This document shows positions 36,101 through 45,200 of a stretch of 64,000 nucleotides of DNA, piece by piece; position 1 is the stretch's first letter; every line of letters begins with the position of its first letter. Under the pieces are notes generated by a model. It saw only the letters and a list, made by a program, of their open reading frames with translations. It was not told the origin of the DNA and ran no database searches. This DNA is from Hyperoplus lanceolatus (lineage: Eukaryota; Chordata; Actinopteri; Uranoscopiformes; Ammodytidae), in the NCBI GenBank assembly GCA_026929865.2, contig CM049402.1:10567001-10631000 (forward strand), in the 5' to 3' direction. A program made the position numbers and the translations under genes.

Positions 36101-39100
36101 GCGGGCAGCAGCTGCGATGCTCACCTCACCATATATGATGCACGGACTCTTGCCGCCGAGCTCCAGAGTCACCGGGGTCAAGTGGACTGAGGCTGCCAGC
36201 AGGATGCTGCGGGCCACGCTCTGTGAACCTAGAAGACAGAGAGGAGAAGTGTCACCCCTAAAACCCACCAAAAGCGTTAAGGAGGCGTTTTTACGCACTG
36301 GAAAAGACATCAATCAATGCGTTTTATTCGAGGCTATAGCCCCGGATATTATTTAATTAGCCCCGAATATATATATTTTTTAAACTGTAATAAAAAAAAA
36401 ATTCCGATAGGCCCCAGGCTTGAAAACGTGACCTGAATCGTTTTTTTTTAACGCATTTTTCAACGACGCGTGCGTAAACGCCAGATTGATGGCCAAATAA
36501 AAAGGTTCTGAATATATATATTTATCTACATTCTGCAACATAGTATTCATTATTAAACCTCATGAGTTTATTTTATAACCCACTGATGGCATGTATTCTC
36601 CTTTATTGCGTTTCATTGCAGCAGTGTTGATGGATAAATTGATAAGGAATACTCACACAAGGAAAACTGCTCTCAGCAGAAGTTTTACACTTAGAAACGC
36701 GATGAAAAAACGGGACCGGTAGAGCCAGTGGTGCGTTCATCCGTGCGTACATTTCGACGGACTCCCGAGACGCTTTTTAGGGGTCAGTGTCCAAAGTGTC
36801 ATTGTCTGTCATTATATGAAGAAACCACTTTGCTCTTCACTAATCTGGCTGGAACATCAGCACCAACATGCAGCACTTCTTTGCGTAGAAAGATGCATAT
36901 TACCGTAATTTTCGGACTATAAGCTGCGCCTTTTTCCCCATTTTTCGAGCCTGCGGCTTATATATCGGTGCGGCTAATAATATAATAATTACACAGCACA
37001 GTAGGGGAAGGTGGGGTGATTTGTGCATTTTGGAAGTTGCAAAACCCCTTGTTTCTAGAAAACCGTGGAAGAAATTGGAAATGTGACCACATATTTAAGA
37101 AGAGCCATCCATTTGACTCATCCTGTAAAGAAGGAGACACAAGGAATAAGATATAAGCACATTTAAGCTCAACAAACTGTGTTTTGCCTTTCAAAGTAAA
37201 ATTTCCAGCAGTCAAGGTTTTTGATTATTGTGTCTGAACAATTATAGACACGTTTGAAAACATTTGACACATGTTTTAGTGCTTTGGTATGCTACACTTT
37301 GAGTCTATATAGTTAGCACAATGTCAACCCTAAATTGCTGCATATTACCTGTATCCAGAATTCTGGGGATGGGGTGATTTGTGCGCAAGAGGTGGCCTAG
37401 GTGAGTTATAAGTAAGTAAGTAAGTAAAATTATATTTATAAAAGCACATTTATGACAGTTTGCACTGTCAAGTGCTGTACATAGTGCATTCAGTAGGTAA
37501 ACAATGAAGGTAAAATAACAATAACCAAAATAAAAGACGTAAAGCCCATACATCTATAAACATAGATAGTAGTGCAGAGGTAAGTAAGTAGTGCAGAGGT
37601 TAATGGGGAGGAAACACCAGGGTGTACATATGGGTTTGAGCCTTGATTTAAAGGCAGAAATGTAGGGGGAGATCACATTTGTCCAGGTGGCAGTTGGTTC
37701 CACAAGCACGGAGCAACTAGTGCAAAGTACATTCTGGGAGTTTGTGCCAGTGGCATGGCTGTATCGCTGGTCACCAAAAAGAAAGTGATAGTCTACAGTA
37801 AGCTCAGGAGAGAGTGACATCTCAATTCCCTTACTTGACACACCACTGATGAGTTCAGATGGCCAGAAAGATGATGATGGTGACTTTGTCATTGTGACAC
37901 AATGACGCACAAATCACCCCACGTAGTGGGAGTGATTTGTCGACAAGACTATTTTTTCCGGCTATATTTCTTAAACAGTTTATTCCAGATCCAAAGTTTT
38001 TATTGCCAGGGATGCAACATCCTGAAATATGTACATATTTGAGTTGGAGACATAACTGTCAAGGCCTCACTTTAAAATCACTTTGAGTAAAAAGTTGCAC
38101 AAATCACCCCACCTTCCCCTATATGTTCTGTAGCTAGTACTATTGCACTAAATAGTAACACTTGAATACGTTATGCAAATATGCAACTCGTTTGTTGAAA
38201 TGTTAATAAATGGGAGCTTCCTCAAGCAGCCATCTCTTTCCCGACAATCCCCTCTGTGCACAAACTCTTACATATGAGTAATTAAGCATTAAAACACCTC
38301 GGCTTATAGTCCAGTGTGGCTTATAGTCCAGATACAGTGCTTTATTTTCAGGTCGCTATTTAGACATTGTTGTGGTAAAATTCTTTCTTCGCGTTTCATT
38401 ACCTTACCCTCTCTTACTTTGAGAATGTTTCCCATTTGTTTGCCTTGTGACACACTGGGCTTCATTCATCAAACGTGCGTAGACCAGAATATTGGGTGTA
38501 CTGTACGCACATTTCCACGCAAACCTCGGCATTTATCAATTTGGATACGAGCGTAGGGTACAATCAAGTCTCACACCAGCTCTCACTTCGTGTACGCAAG
38601 TTTGTTAACAGCATGGACTTGCAGAGCCGGCCGTGCCGCGAAGCCTATGACTTTGTCAGACAATTGTTAGTAGATCATACAATGCATGTTTGTTCGGACC
38701 AGGATAAACATATTCATTACTTATAAATGTGAAGCTTATGGTGTTCAACTGAGTAGGAGCGCAGATTCAGTTGGGCCACTTTGGAGCGCTGCATTGGACT
38801 GCGTAAGGGCAGTTGGCTCCATCTTGCAGCTGGGGGGGGGACTGCAGTACGGGGCTGAATTCATTCATCGTCTCAAAAATGTTTAGTATTAAATATGTGC
38901 GCTATGCAAGTAGTACGCTGCTCTTTATATTAAAAAGACACTGCACAACATTCAGCTTTACATTCCATTTTTTTCGCGCAGTTATGACCACGCACAAACA
39001 CACATCACGCTTGCTACTACATTAATTGTGCAAAAATATATATATATATATTTTTTCTTATCACATTAGACTCCCCCCTTTACCACATTAGACCCCTCCC

Positions 39101-42070
39101 CTTTCCCATGTTAGGCTCCTCCCCCTCATCCCGTTAGGCTCCTCCCCTTTACCACATTAGGCTCCTCCCCTTTACAATGTTAGGCTCCTCCCATTTACCA
39201 CATTAGGCTCCTCCCCTATCACATTAGACTCCTCCCCTTTACCATGTTAGGTTCCTCCCCTTTATCCCGTTAGGCTCCTCCCATTTACCACAATAGGCTC
39301 CTCCCCTTTACCACAATAGGCTCCCCCCTTTACCACATTAGGCTCCTCCCCTTTACAGTGTTAGACTCCTCCCCTATCACATTAGGCTCCTCCCCTTTAC
39401 CACATTAGGCTCCTCCCCTTTACCGCATTAGACTCCTCCCCCTATCACATTAGACTCCTCCCCTTTACCACATTAGACCCCTCCCCTTGTCCCCATGTTA
39501 GGCTCCTCCCATTTATCCCGTTAGGCTCCTCCCCTTTACCACATTAGGCTCCTCCCCTTTACAATGTGAGGCTCCTCCCCTTTACCACAATAGGCTCCTC
39601 CCCTTTACCACATTAGGCTCCTCCCCTTTACAGTGTTAGACTCCTCCTTACCGTGTTAGGCTCCTCCCCTATCACATTAGGCTCCTCCTCTTTACAGTGT
39701 TAGGCTCCTCCCCTTTACCGCATTAGACTCCTCCCCTTTACCACATTAGACCCCTCCCCTTTACCATGTTAGGCCCCTCCCCTTACCGTGTTAGGCTCCT
39801 CCCCTTTACCACATTAGACCCCTCCCCTTTACCACATTAGGCTCCTCCTCCTTACCGTGTTAGGCTCCTCCTCCTTACCGTGTTAGGCTCCTCCCCTTAT
39901 CACATTAAACTCCTCCCCTTTACCACATTAGACCCCTCCCCTTTACCATGTTAGGCCCCTCCCCTTTGCCCCGTTAGGCTCCTCCCCTTTACCATGTGAG
40001 GCTCCTCCCCGTTACCACATTAGGCTCCTCCCCTTTACAATGTGAGGCTCCTCCCCTTTACCACATTAGGCCACATCCCTCGCTCCCTGACTCTGAATGA
40101 CTTGACAATTCTTACACATGTACAGCTCATGGTGCTCTACAATAAAGCCTCTTGGACCATAGGGGTCAGCCATTATTTTCTTTCTTCCCTAACTTACATG
40201 ACCTGAAATACAGTGAAGTCACATTCACTCTGTGGATTTGCAACCTATCATCACCAGCATCAGGGGACAGCCACAACTCGGGACTGGAGCTCGGAAAGCC
40301 CGCGGAAGCGGGGATTGGCGGCCTGCGCAGGGCTGCCCGTACTTTCAAAATCTCCGCAGGATTTTCTAGTTTTCTCTTTTATTATCATCTAGCCTGTCGG
40401 CAAATGAAAGAGCAAAGACTTCGCTTTGCATGGCCGGTGGTCCAGACAGACATGTCCTGTCAGATCTTATTTTCCAATGACGCTTGATTAGACTAGGCAT
40501 ACATACAGTATGTCATTGTCAGTGTTACAATGAGATGTTTGATTACTAACTTAAATTACCATTGTTTGGCGAAAATAGTTCCGAATGTCTTCTCCTTTCC
40601 TTTTCTTCCCCGACATTCTTCCTTCAGCCGCATTCACAGCGCAGCAGCTGAGCTGATTGATTCCGTCCCGAAATGACAGCAGAAGCTAGCCTGGCATTCC
40701 CAGACCTGCCACTAGGCGCTGGCAAATTAAATTAGCTGCGCCTGTTGGTCTGGCCACACTCCGTTGAAACTTTATCAAGAAGATCAGAAATCTGGGTCTC
40801 ACGTTTCAATTGGTTCTATGTAATATGGGCGCGCCAAAGCCCTTTATATGGTACTTTGGGGAGGACGTAACCGTATGACGACAGTGACGTGCATGCGACG
40901 TCGAAGCTGTGATAGTAAACATTAAAGATGGCTGCGGATATGTTGTGTGAGTTTGAGACTGCTTTGGCCTCGACCCTTTACGATTTGGAAGACGGCACTC
41001 GACCGACAACAGCAAACGTTTAATTTAACATTTTAACAGCTGTTCGCTAAACGAACGGGGCTTACGTCACCTTGTGCATCGCTCTGATTGGTTGTAGTGC
41101 TATCCAACTGCGTGCAGTGGCATTTGAAATGCACGAGTAGGAGCCGCCCCTTGAGTTGGAAATTACTATTGATCGTGACCAGACCCTCTATCGTTCAAGA
41201 TATCGGGGTATGGATTTCCGGCAGAAGCTGTTTTACCGCTCTCAAATTAAGCAACCAATCACCACTAACCGAAACACAACCCACGACAACCAACAGGAGG
41301 CAAAGCCAATCACAAAATACATAAGGCAGGACTATAAAGAGGCAATGCATTAACCCTTTCTCGTCGTTATCTCGTTCTCATATTGGTGTGGACAATTTTA
41401 GCACATTTGAATATTGGTATGGACACGCCCATGAATGCAGTCTTTTAAACTCGGTGTAATCCTTGACTCATAGCAACCCATATTCTACAGTGTTGTCAGT
41501 AACTGTTGTCGCGCACTTTGAGGTTTGTCGGTGTCGCGATGTCATTTTACCGGGGCTTCAGCTCCGAATGTTTCGAGTGAAGCTACCATGGATATATTTG
41601 CGGCGTAATTTCCACTGGGGACGTAACATTAAAAAAAAAAAAATAAGCATATGCCTAGGCTACCCGGTGTTGCCGGTGGGCAAGGGATGTAACCGGTGTG
41701 AGCCTCAACACCGAGTAACACCGGTAACACTTATTACGGCGGCAACCCTACTGTACCCAATGATTTGATTAAGATGGTGTCCTCTAACAATAATCCCATC
41801 TCTGAAATGCTCAATTTAACATATCTACAACCAAATTCATCTTCACGTCTACAGTCAGTTACCTCAGTGAGATAAGTTTGGGCGGAAATCTTTGAATGTC
41901 TTGTGACTAGTGTAAATTGCATAATATAAACACAACTGACATACTGCAACACACAGGTCTGGATCTGATCCATCCTGTAAGCTTTTACCTGTAAAGAAGA
42001 TGTGGTCAAAGCGATTCTGCAGAAGTGCCTTCGTATCCTCTGCTCCACCACGAACAACTGCATAACAGTC
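26933..42070 (-). CDS. aldh3b1: ALDH3B-type aldehyde dehydrogenase, 3' two thirds of the gene (5 exons)
   Basis: The five minus-strand exons are 42,070-41,989 (82 bp), 36,228-35,836 (393), 31,297-31,131 (167), 31,035-30,936 (100) and 27,120-26,933 (188). Together they make 930 bp, exactly 309 codons plus TGA, with GT-AG junctions and matching phases throughout. Class 3B dehydrogenases oxidise medium- and long-chain fatty aldehydes to acids on membranes using NAD(P)+. Present are the Rossmann-end FDHIFFTG, the general-base Glu in TLELGGK, the catalytic Cys in NAGQSCIAPDY, EIFGPILPI, LPFGGVGASGMG, and a C-terminal CSLM prenylation box. The N-terminal third (including the PWNYP-type motif) is missing: no such exons were seen between 42,071 and 64,000. 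Introns are packed with transposons. It could be a truncated relic, or a gene whose 5' exons lie beyond the window. The orthologue symbol is a best guess. Confidence 0.8.
27121..27621. other. ALDH3B intron segment, nothing further recognised
   Basis: Intron sequence upstream (in gene direction) of the terminal exon; no repeat end was identified before the hAT element at 27,622. Confidence 0.5.
27822..28006 (+). mobile_element. tRNA-derived SINE with target duplication
   Basis: The head has an A box in TAGCTCAGTTGGTAGGGCG and a B box GGGTTCGATTCC. The body (CCCCATTTCAACTCTGTC) is shared with the SINE at 3,561-3,750, and the tail is AATAAAGCATAAAAATGCC plus A-rich sequence. A 10-bp direct repeat AGAGCGAGAC flanks it (27,812-27,821 and 28,007-28,016). 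It is a relatively young retroposed copy, not a tRNA gene. Confidence 0.9.
28664..30715. mobile_element. Palindromic piggyBac-like element nested in the hAT
   Basis: The termini are CCTTCAGTGCATC and GATGCACTGAAGG, perfect inverted repeats flanked by TTAA (28,660-28,663 and 30,716-30,719). CCYT-type ends with TTAA duplications are typical of piggyBac. The inverted homology runs deep: the block around 29,780-29,890 (CAGCATGTTTCGATCCCATG) pairs with 30,040-30,160 (CATGGGATCAAAACATGCAG), and CTCTGCCTCC near 28,692 pairs with GGAGGCTGAG near 30,525. The left arm also has a direct duplication of about 360 bp (28,684 and 29,045 onward). No transposase frame remains. Confidence 0.85.
28684..29400. 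repeat. Direct tandem duplication of about 360 bp
   Basis: Two successive copies each contain TCACACTCTGCCTCCTT, GATGTCACTTTGAATTGATA, CTTTATTTTAAGGATTTTA and GGGGATTATAAGAGTGTGAT. They differ by small indels. The duplication lies wholly in the left arm of the palindromic element. Confidence 0.85.
30936..31035 (-). CDS. aldh3b1: ALDH3B penultimate exon
   Basis: A 100-bp exon bounded by TTTCTGAAG and GTAGGTGAAC. It encodes VVNTVLENTYSGGFCSNDGI then IHMTLPSLPFGGV plus one base. The SGGFCxNDG and LPFGGVG motifs are typical of the ALDH3 substrate/oligomerisation region. Phase 0 at its start and phase 1 at its end match the neighbouring exons. Confidence 0.9.
31131..31297 (-). CDS. aldh3b1: ALDH3B exon with EIFGPILPI motif
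   Basis: A 167-bp exon bounded by GTTCTCTTTAG and GTAAGAAC. It encodes APTVVVDLAEDDALMEQEIF, then GPILPILTVDSLQKGIDFIN and KEKPLALYVFSEESS. EIFGPILP is the cofactor-binding motif conserved across the superfamily. It is separated from the next exon by only 95 bp. Confidence 0.92.
31298..32480. other. ALDH3B intron with unexplained GC-richer block
   Basis: At about 31,474-31,549 a stretch resembles 13,728-13,806 (TATGAATATAAAAA, then T-rich), so it is a dispersed repeat. The block 31,600-32,060 is GC-richer than its surroundings. On the plus strand it holds a 66-codon frame (31,654-31,854, ending EEYYPFRITRNN). An adjacent frame continues stop-free to about 32,028 (with PAYTGPAAGPNS). I do not recognise either; it may be a decayed mobile-element coding relic. 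Confidence 0.4.
32490..32610. repeat. Short tandem repeat (about 58-bp unit) plus GAGAG tract
   Basis: Two successive units share TCAGCATTCCGATCCTTCCAG and TGTCCGACC, preceded by GGAGA pentamers at 32,484-32,508. The hAT element at 32,611 inserted in the second unit; the interrupted unit resumes with CTTGATTCACC after 34,226. Confidence 0.75.
33703..33738. repeat. Perfect hairpin 1 (16-bp stem, TGTG loop)
   Basis: TGATGACACCGTTACC, loop TGTG, then the exact inverted complement. The last two bases of the right arm are the start of the second hairpin. Confidence 0.95.
33737..33778. repeat. Perfect hairpin 2 (19-bp stem, TGTG loop)
   Basis: CATGGGGTGAGACTGTGAC, loop TGTG, then the exact inverted complement. 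It abuts hairpin 1, sharing two bases, and has the same loop sequence although the stems are unrelated. Confidence 0.95.
34289..34801 (+). mobile_element. 3' fragment of the Rex1-like LINE (duplicate)
   Basis: It matches 16,102-16,591, starting CGCCATCATCACCTGG in the thumb region. A 111-codon frame (34,255-34,590) covers the C-terminus with a small insertion (PLPPLGALFNS versus PLFNS). It ends in the same TCTGATTCTGATTC tail, and the 3' flank equals that of copy A, so both derive from one insertion and the duplication boundary lies within the LINE. Confidence 0.9.
35836..36228 (-). CDS. aldh3b1: ALDH3B catalytic exon (copy B, in gene order)
   Basis: A 393-bp exon bounded by GTCTTCTAG and GTGGGGTTAAG. 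It encodes SVHLTPVTLELGGKSPCIIY (general-base Glu), AARRLAWAKFFNAGQSCIAP (catalytic Cys) and DYVLCSLATRDALLPALREA, ending ESNEEDKYIG. Compared with copy A, two single-base insertions and a two-base deletion replace LLRRSSGRVVLGG with TAPGGPVAGLFLS, a compensated frameshift of 13 residues; the family consensus agrees with copy A here. It could be real decay or base-calling error. It splices in phase with 41,989-42,070 and 31,131-31,297. Confidence 0.88.
37004..38119. mobile_element. TA-flanked TIR element (Tc1/mariner-like, non-autonomous)
   Basis: The ends GGGGAAGGTGGGGTGATTTG and CAAATCACCCCACCTTCCCC are perfect inverted repeats, flanked by TA (37,002-37,003 and 38,120-38,121). Copy A of the duplication keeps the empty site (CAGCACATTATATGTTC near 18,805-18,825), which proves insertion at TA after duplication or on one haplotype. 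GTGATTTGT motifs recur inside near both ends. A 118-codon minus-strand frame (37,910-37,554) starts in the right half; I do not recognise it and it may be chance or captured sequence. Confidence 0.88.
38458..38990. mobile_element. TIR element of GGCCTCATTTAT family 2, right end missing
   Basis: It starts GGCTTCATTCATCAAACGTG like 19,160. It then continues past the Tc1 junction of copy A into sequence homologous to about 20,940-21,100 (CTATGCAAGTAGTACGCTGC). It fades near 38,990 just before an AT repeat and the minisatellite. Confidence 0.7.
39060..40074. repeat. 23-bp minisatellite, array 2
   Basis: About 44 units of the same C/T-rich repeat as 23,886-24,790 (consensus near TTAGGCTCCTCCCCTTTACC + ACA). 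Higher-order groups recur, such as alternating TTTACCACA, TTTACAATG and CCTATCACA units. It lies in the ALDH3B intron between the exons at 36,228 and 41,989. Confidence 0.95.
40075..41988. other. ALDH3B intron, no gene recognised
   Basis: Short frames only. A TAGCCTGGCATTCCCAGACC motif at about 40,688 resembles the TAGCCTGG transposon terminus, but no matching right end was seen. At about 41,640-41,753 lies the inverted end of a hAT-like repeat (ACACCGGTAACACTTATTAC then GGCGGCAACCCTA), matching 22,400. Confidence 0.45.
41989..42070 (-). CDS. aldh3b1: ALDH3B exon (most 5' exon recognised)
   Basis: An 82-bp exon bounded by CATTGTGGCAG and GTAAAAGC. It encodes DCYAVVRGGAEDTKALLQNR and FDHIFFTG, starting in phase 0. 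FDxIFFTG is the conserved end of the nucleotide-binding fold in ALDH3 proteins. Upstream on this strand I found no further ALDH exon to the window's end. Confidence 0.9.
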
Positions 42071-42299
42071 CTGCCACAATGAGAGAGCAAATGCCAGCTT
42101 TGCTATGCTCTGCCTTTTGGTACATCAGTAGCACAATATAGCACGTGACATTAGAGTGCAGTATTGCCAAAGATATTGTAGGACATTTACAAAACATATT
42201 CATCATTCTGTAGTTTTTTCCACCAGCCCCGACCTTAATTTAAAATAAATTAGTTCCACAAATCCACATAAGGTCATTGGTCTTGTTATGGCAACGAGT

Positions 42300-45200
42300 G
42301 AACGCTGGCAACTTGATGCCGCTGCTCGCCGGTAACTTTGTAACTTCTTTAAACTTTTGAACTCTCCATACTTTCAACATTTATTTTATGATTCTGTGAC
42401 CTAATTGGACATTGGGATTGGCATAATTTGAATTATTTCTACGATCTTCTCGCACTACCGTTTCTGTGAAAATTACAATTCACTGGCGGCTAGTTTACCT
42501 GCTTTGCTCCGGTTTGAGACTCAACTGGCGTCTCCACTGGCCGTTGGCTGGCCGTTGATGCTGCCAAAGTCTACAATATGGGCCACTAGGACATACATCT
42601 GGTTTGTCTGTGTCTGGATCGTATTAACGCCTGCTCATCTACCAGTGACGGGTTTGCTCCAGTACTCAGCCATTGACCTGCTCCGGCTCCGCTGTCACCT
42701 GCCCGGACCTCCCGCGGAGGCTTTCCACCTTCACCGGACATTGCCTTCCAGCCCCCGCCGGAGATACATCCACCGAGGTCCGCAGGAATTTCCACCACAA
42801 CAGCTCTACAGGAATTAAGTCCATCTGTCCAGCTCTCCTCCCCCTCCCTAAGCTCCAACCGACGGGCTGCTTGTCGACCCGCAGTGTGTTAGCCCGCCTA
42901 AGCTCGGTCGGCTAGCTCCGTCAGCTGTGACAACACCGCACTCAACTTCGCTCTCTGCTCTTAATATCCACGCTCACTGACAGGCAAAGGACATCTCATC
43001 CAGGATATCATCACTGATGTAATAGACTTTCTATGTTTAACTGAGACATAGCAACAGCAAACAACTTCTCTCAGCTGATTGAATCCACTCCTAGCGGGTT
43101 TGTTTACATCTGTCAACCCCGTGGCTCTGGCCGGGGAGGAGGTCTCGTGATGATTTACCGCGATAAGTTGAAGGTCTCGCTGGTGTCAGTGGCCGTGTCC
43201 GAACTGCCATACTAACGTCCTACTCATACTCATTTTGACTTCAATTTCAGTATGTGACGGTTGGGTATGCGAGTTTGGGTATGTGAGAAATTCCCGGATG
43301 AGTACTAACTCCGGGAAGATTTTGGGTATGAATCGATTGTATACTTTTCCCTCTCAACTAGCCCCTGTGCACTGGGTCAATTCTACCCGCCCAGGAAAAT
43401 GAAATATTTTCGAACCACAAACCCAACAGCCTTAACATTGTTTGGGGTTCCCGCGAATACTGACAGACGTACTTTAGTCATTCATAAACTCTTACAATAG
43501 ATAAGAGATGAAGATAAATACCTAACAACATTAGAGTCACTAAATTGAAATGAGTGAAGTGAGTCTGATAGTGGAGAAGAGATTGAACAGATCGCTGTTC
43601 CACACGCGGCTGCAGTCAGCTCAACTCACAGACAGCTGAGTGCTGATGAGCCGGACGAAGGCATCGGAGGATCCTCCCCGCCTCAAAATATAATTATTAT
43701 AAAACAAGAGGTTTAAAACACAGATGATGATGAACACAGGACTGTAAAAATCTAGTTCAATATCTAACCTGTAGAGGGCAGTTATAAGCTTAACAGTGTC
43801 TAAACTGCATGAATCTTATAAGAAGAAGAAGAAATTCTTCATTGCTTGAGTATACTTCAACTGAGAGCATTTCGACGCAGCTCGCATACACAATCGATCT
43901 TTGAGTAGAGAGTATGCAGTATATAGATGGTGAGTATGTAGGATGTAGGACGCTAGTATGGCAGTTCGGACACGGCCAGTGCCTGTCTGCAGCTCCTTTG
44001 AATCTGTTGTCTGCGAGTTGTCTGGTCCCACTCCAACCATCATTGCTACCGTCTAACGCCCCCCTAAACCGAATAGTGAATTTTTAAATGACTTTGCTGC
44101 CTTTCTCACCCATTTATCCTCTCTCTCACCAAACATAATTCTACTGGGTGATTTTAACATTCACATGGACAATATCAATCTGCCTCTCACCAAGACTTTA
44201 CTTCCTGTTTAGATGGTGTTGGATGTCAACAACATACACTTTCCCCACACACTCAAAGGACATTCTGGACTTAATCTGCTGCTCTGGTGTCACCTTTTGA
44301 TCTCACAGCTAGATGAACTCCCATAACTGACCATTTTCTCCTCATTTACATTTAAACTCGCTCTCTCCATCTCAAAAAACCCCGCCATATTTCATTTTAA
44401 GTAATATAAAGAATATTGACCCTGCCACTCTCACTTCAGAATCCCTCCTCCTGCCTCCCTGACATTCGCAATCTATCCCACCCCTGATGAACTGTCTCTC
44501 ATTACAACACTGGACTCAATAATATCCTTAAACCTTGCCCCATTAAAACCAGATCTGTTTCCTTTTCCATCTCTGCCCCTTGGTTCACTCCCAATCTCCG
44601 TTTAATGAAAGCCAAAGGTCGGCAACTTGAACGTCTTCAGAGGAAAACTGGTCTCAGTTTTCACAAAGAGATGTACAAGAACCACATCTTGCATTATAAA
44701 GACTCTATTGCCAGCACTAAAACCCACTACTACTCCAATATGATCACTGCCAACAAAGGAAACTCTAAGTCACTCTTTTCCCTACTTAACAAAATTACCC
44801 AACTGAAGTTCTCTCCCCCCCTCACACCTGTACACAACCTCCTTCTGCAACTCCATGATGTCCTTTTTCATCGATAAAATCAAAAACATTCACCAGCACC
44901 TTGGATAACCCCTCATCTCAATATATCAACCGACTTTCACTGCCCTTCCACCTCATTCTCCTCCTTCCAGCTCCCTACTATCTCCAGAAATCACTGAACT
45001 CATTCGGAAATCTTAAGCCATCCACCATCAAACTTGACCCCCTACCCATATCTAGTTGGAGGCACCCTCCCCTCCTAGTTCCTCTCATTTCTGCAATCAT
45101 CCACTCCTCTCTTACTACTGGAACTGTCCCTACATCCTTCAAAACTGCTGCCATCACCCCAATTCTGAAAAAACCTGGTGCAGACCCCTCCAACTTCAAC

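Larger units (their letters stand above)
34289..38990. repeat. Segmental duplication pair 2, copy B
   Basis: It aligns with 16,102-19,549. Insertions and deletions against copy A include the 1.1-kb element at 37,004-38,119 (absent from A, which keeps the empty site near 18,813) and loss of roughly 65 bp near 35,070. This copy holds the ALDH3B exon that lies in correct order with the other exons. It ends in a TIR element, then runs into the second minisatellite. Confidence 0.9.
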
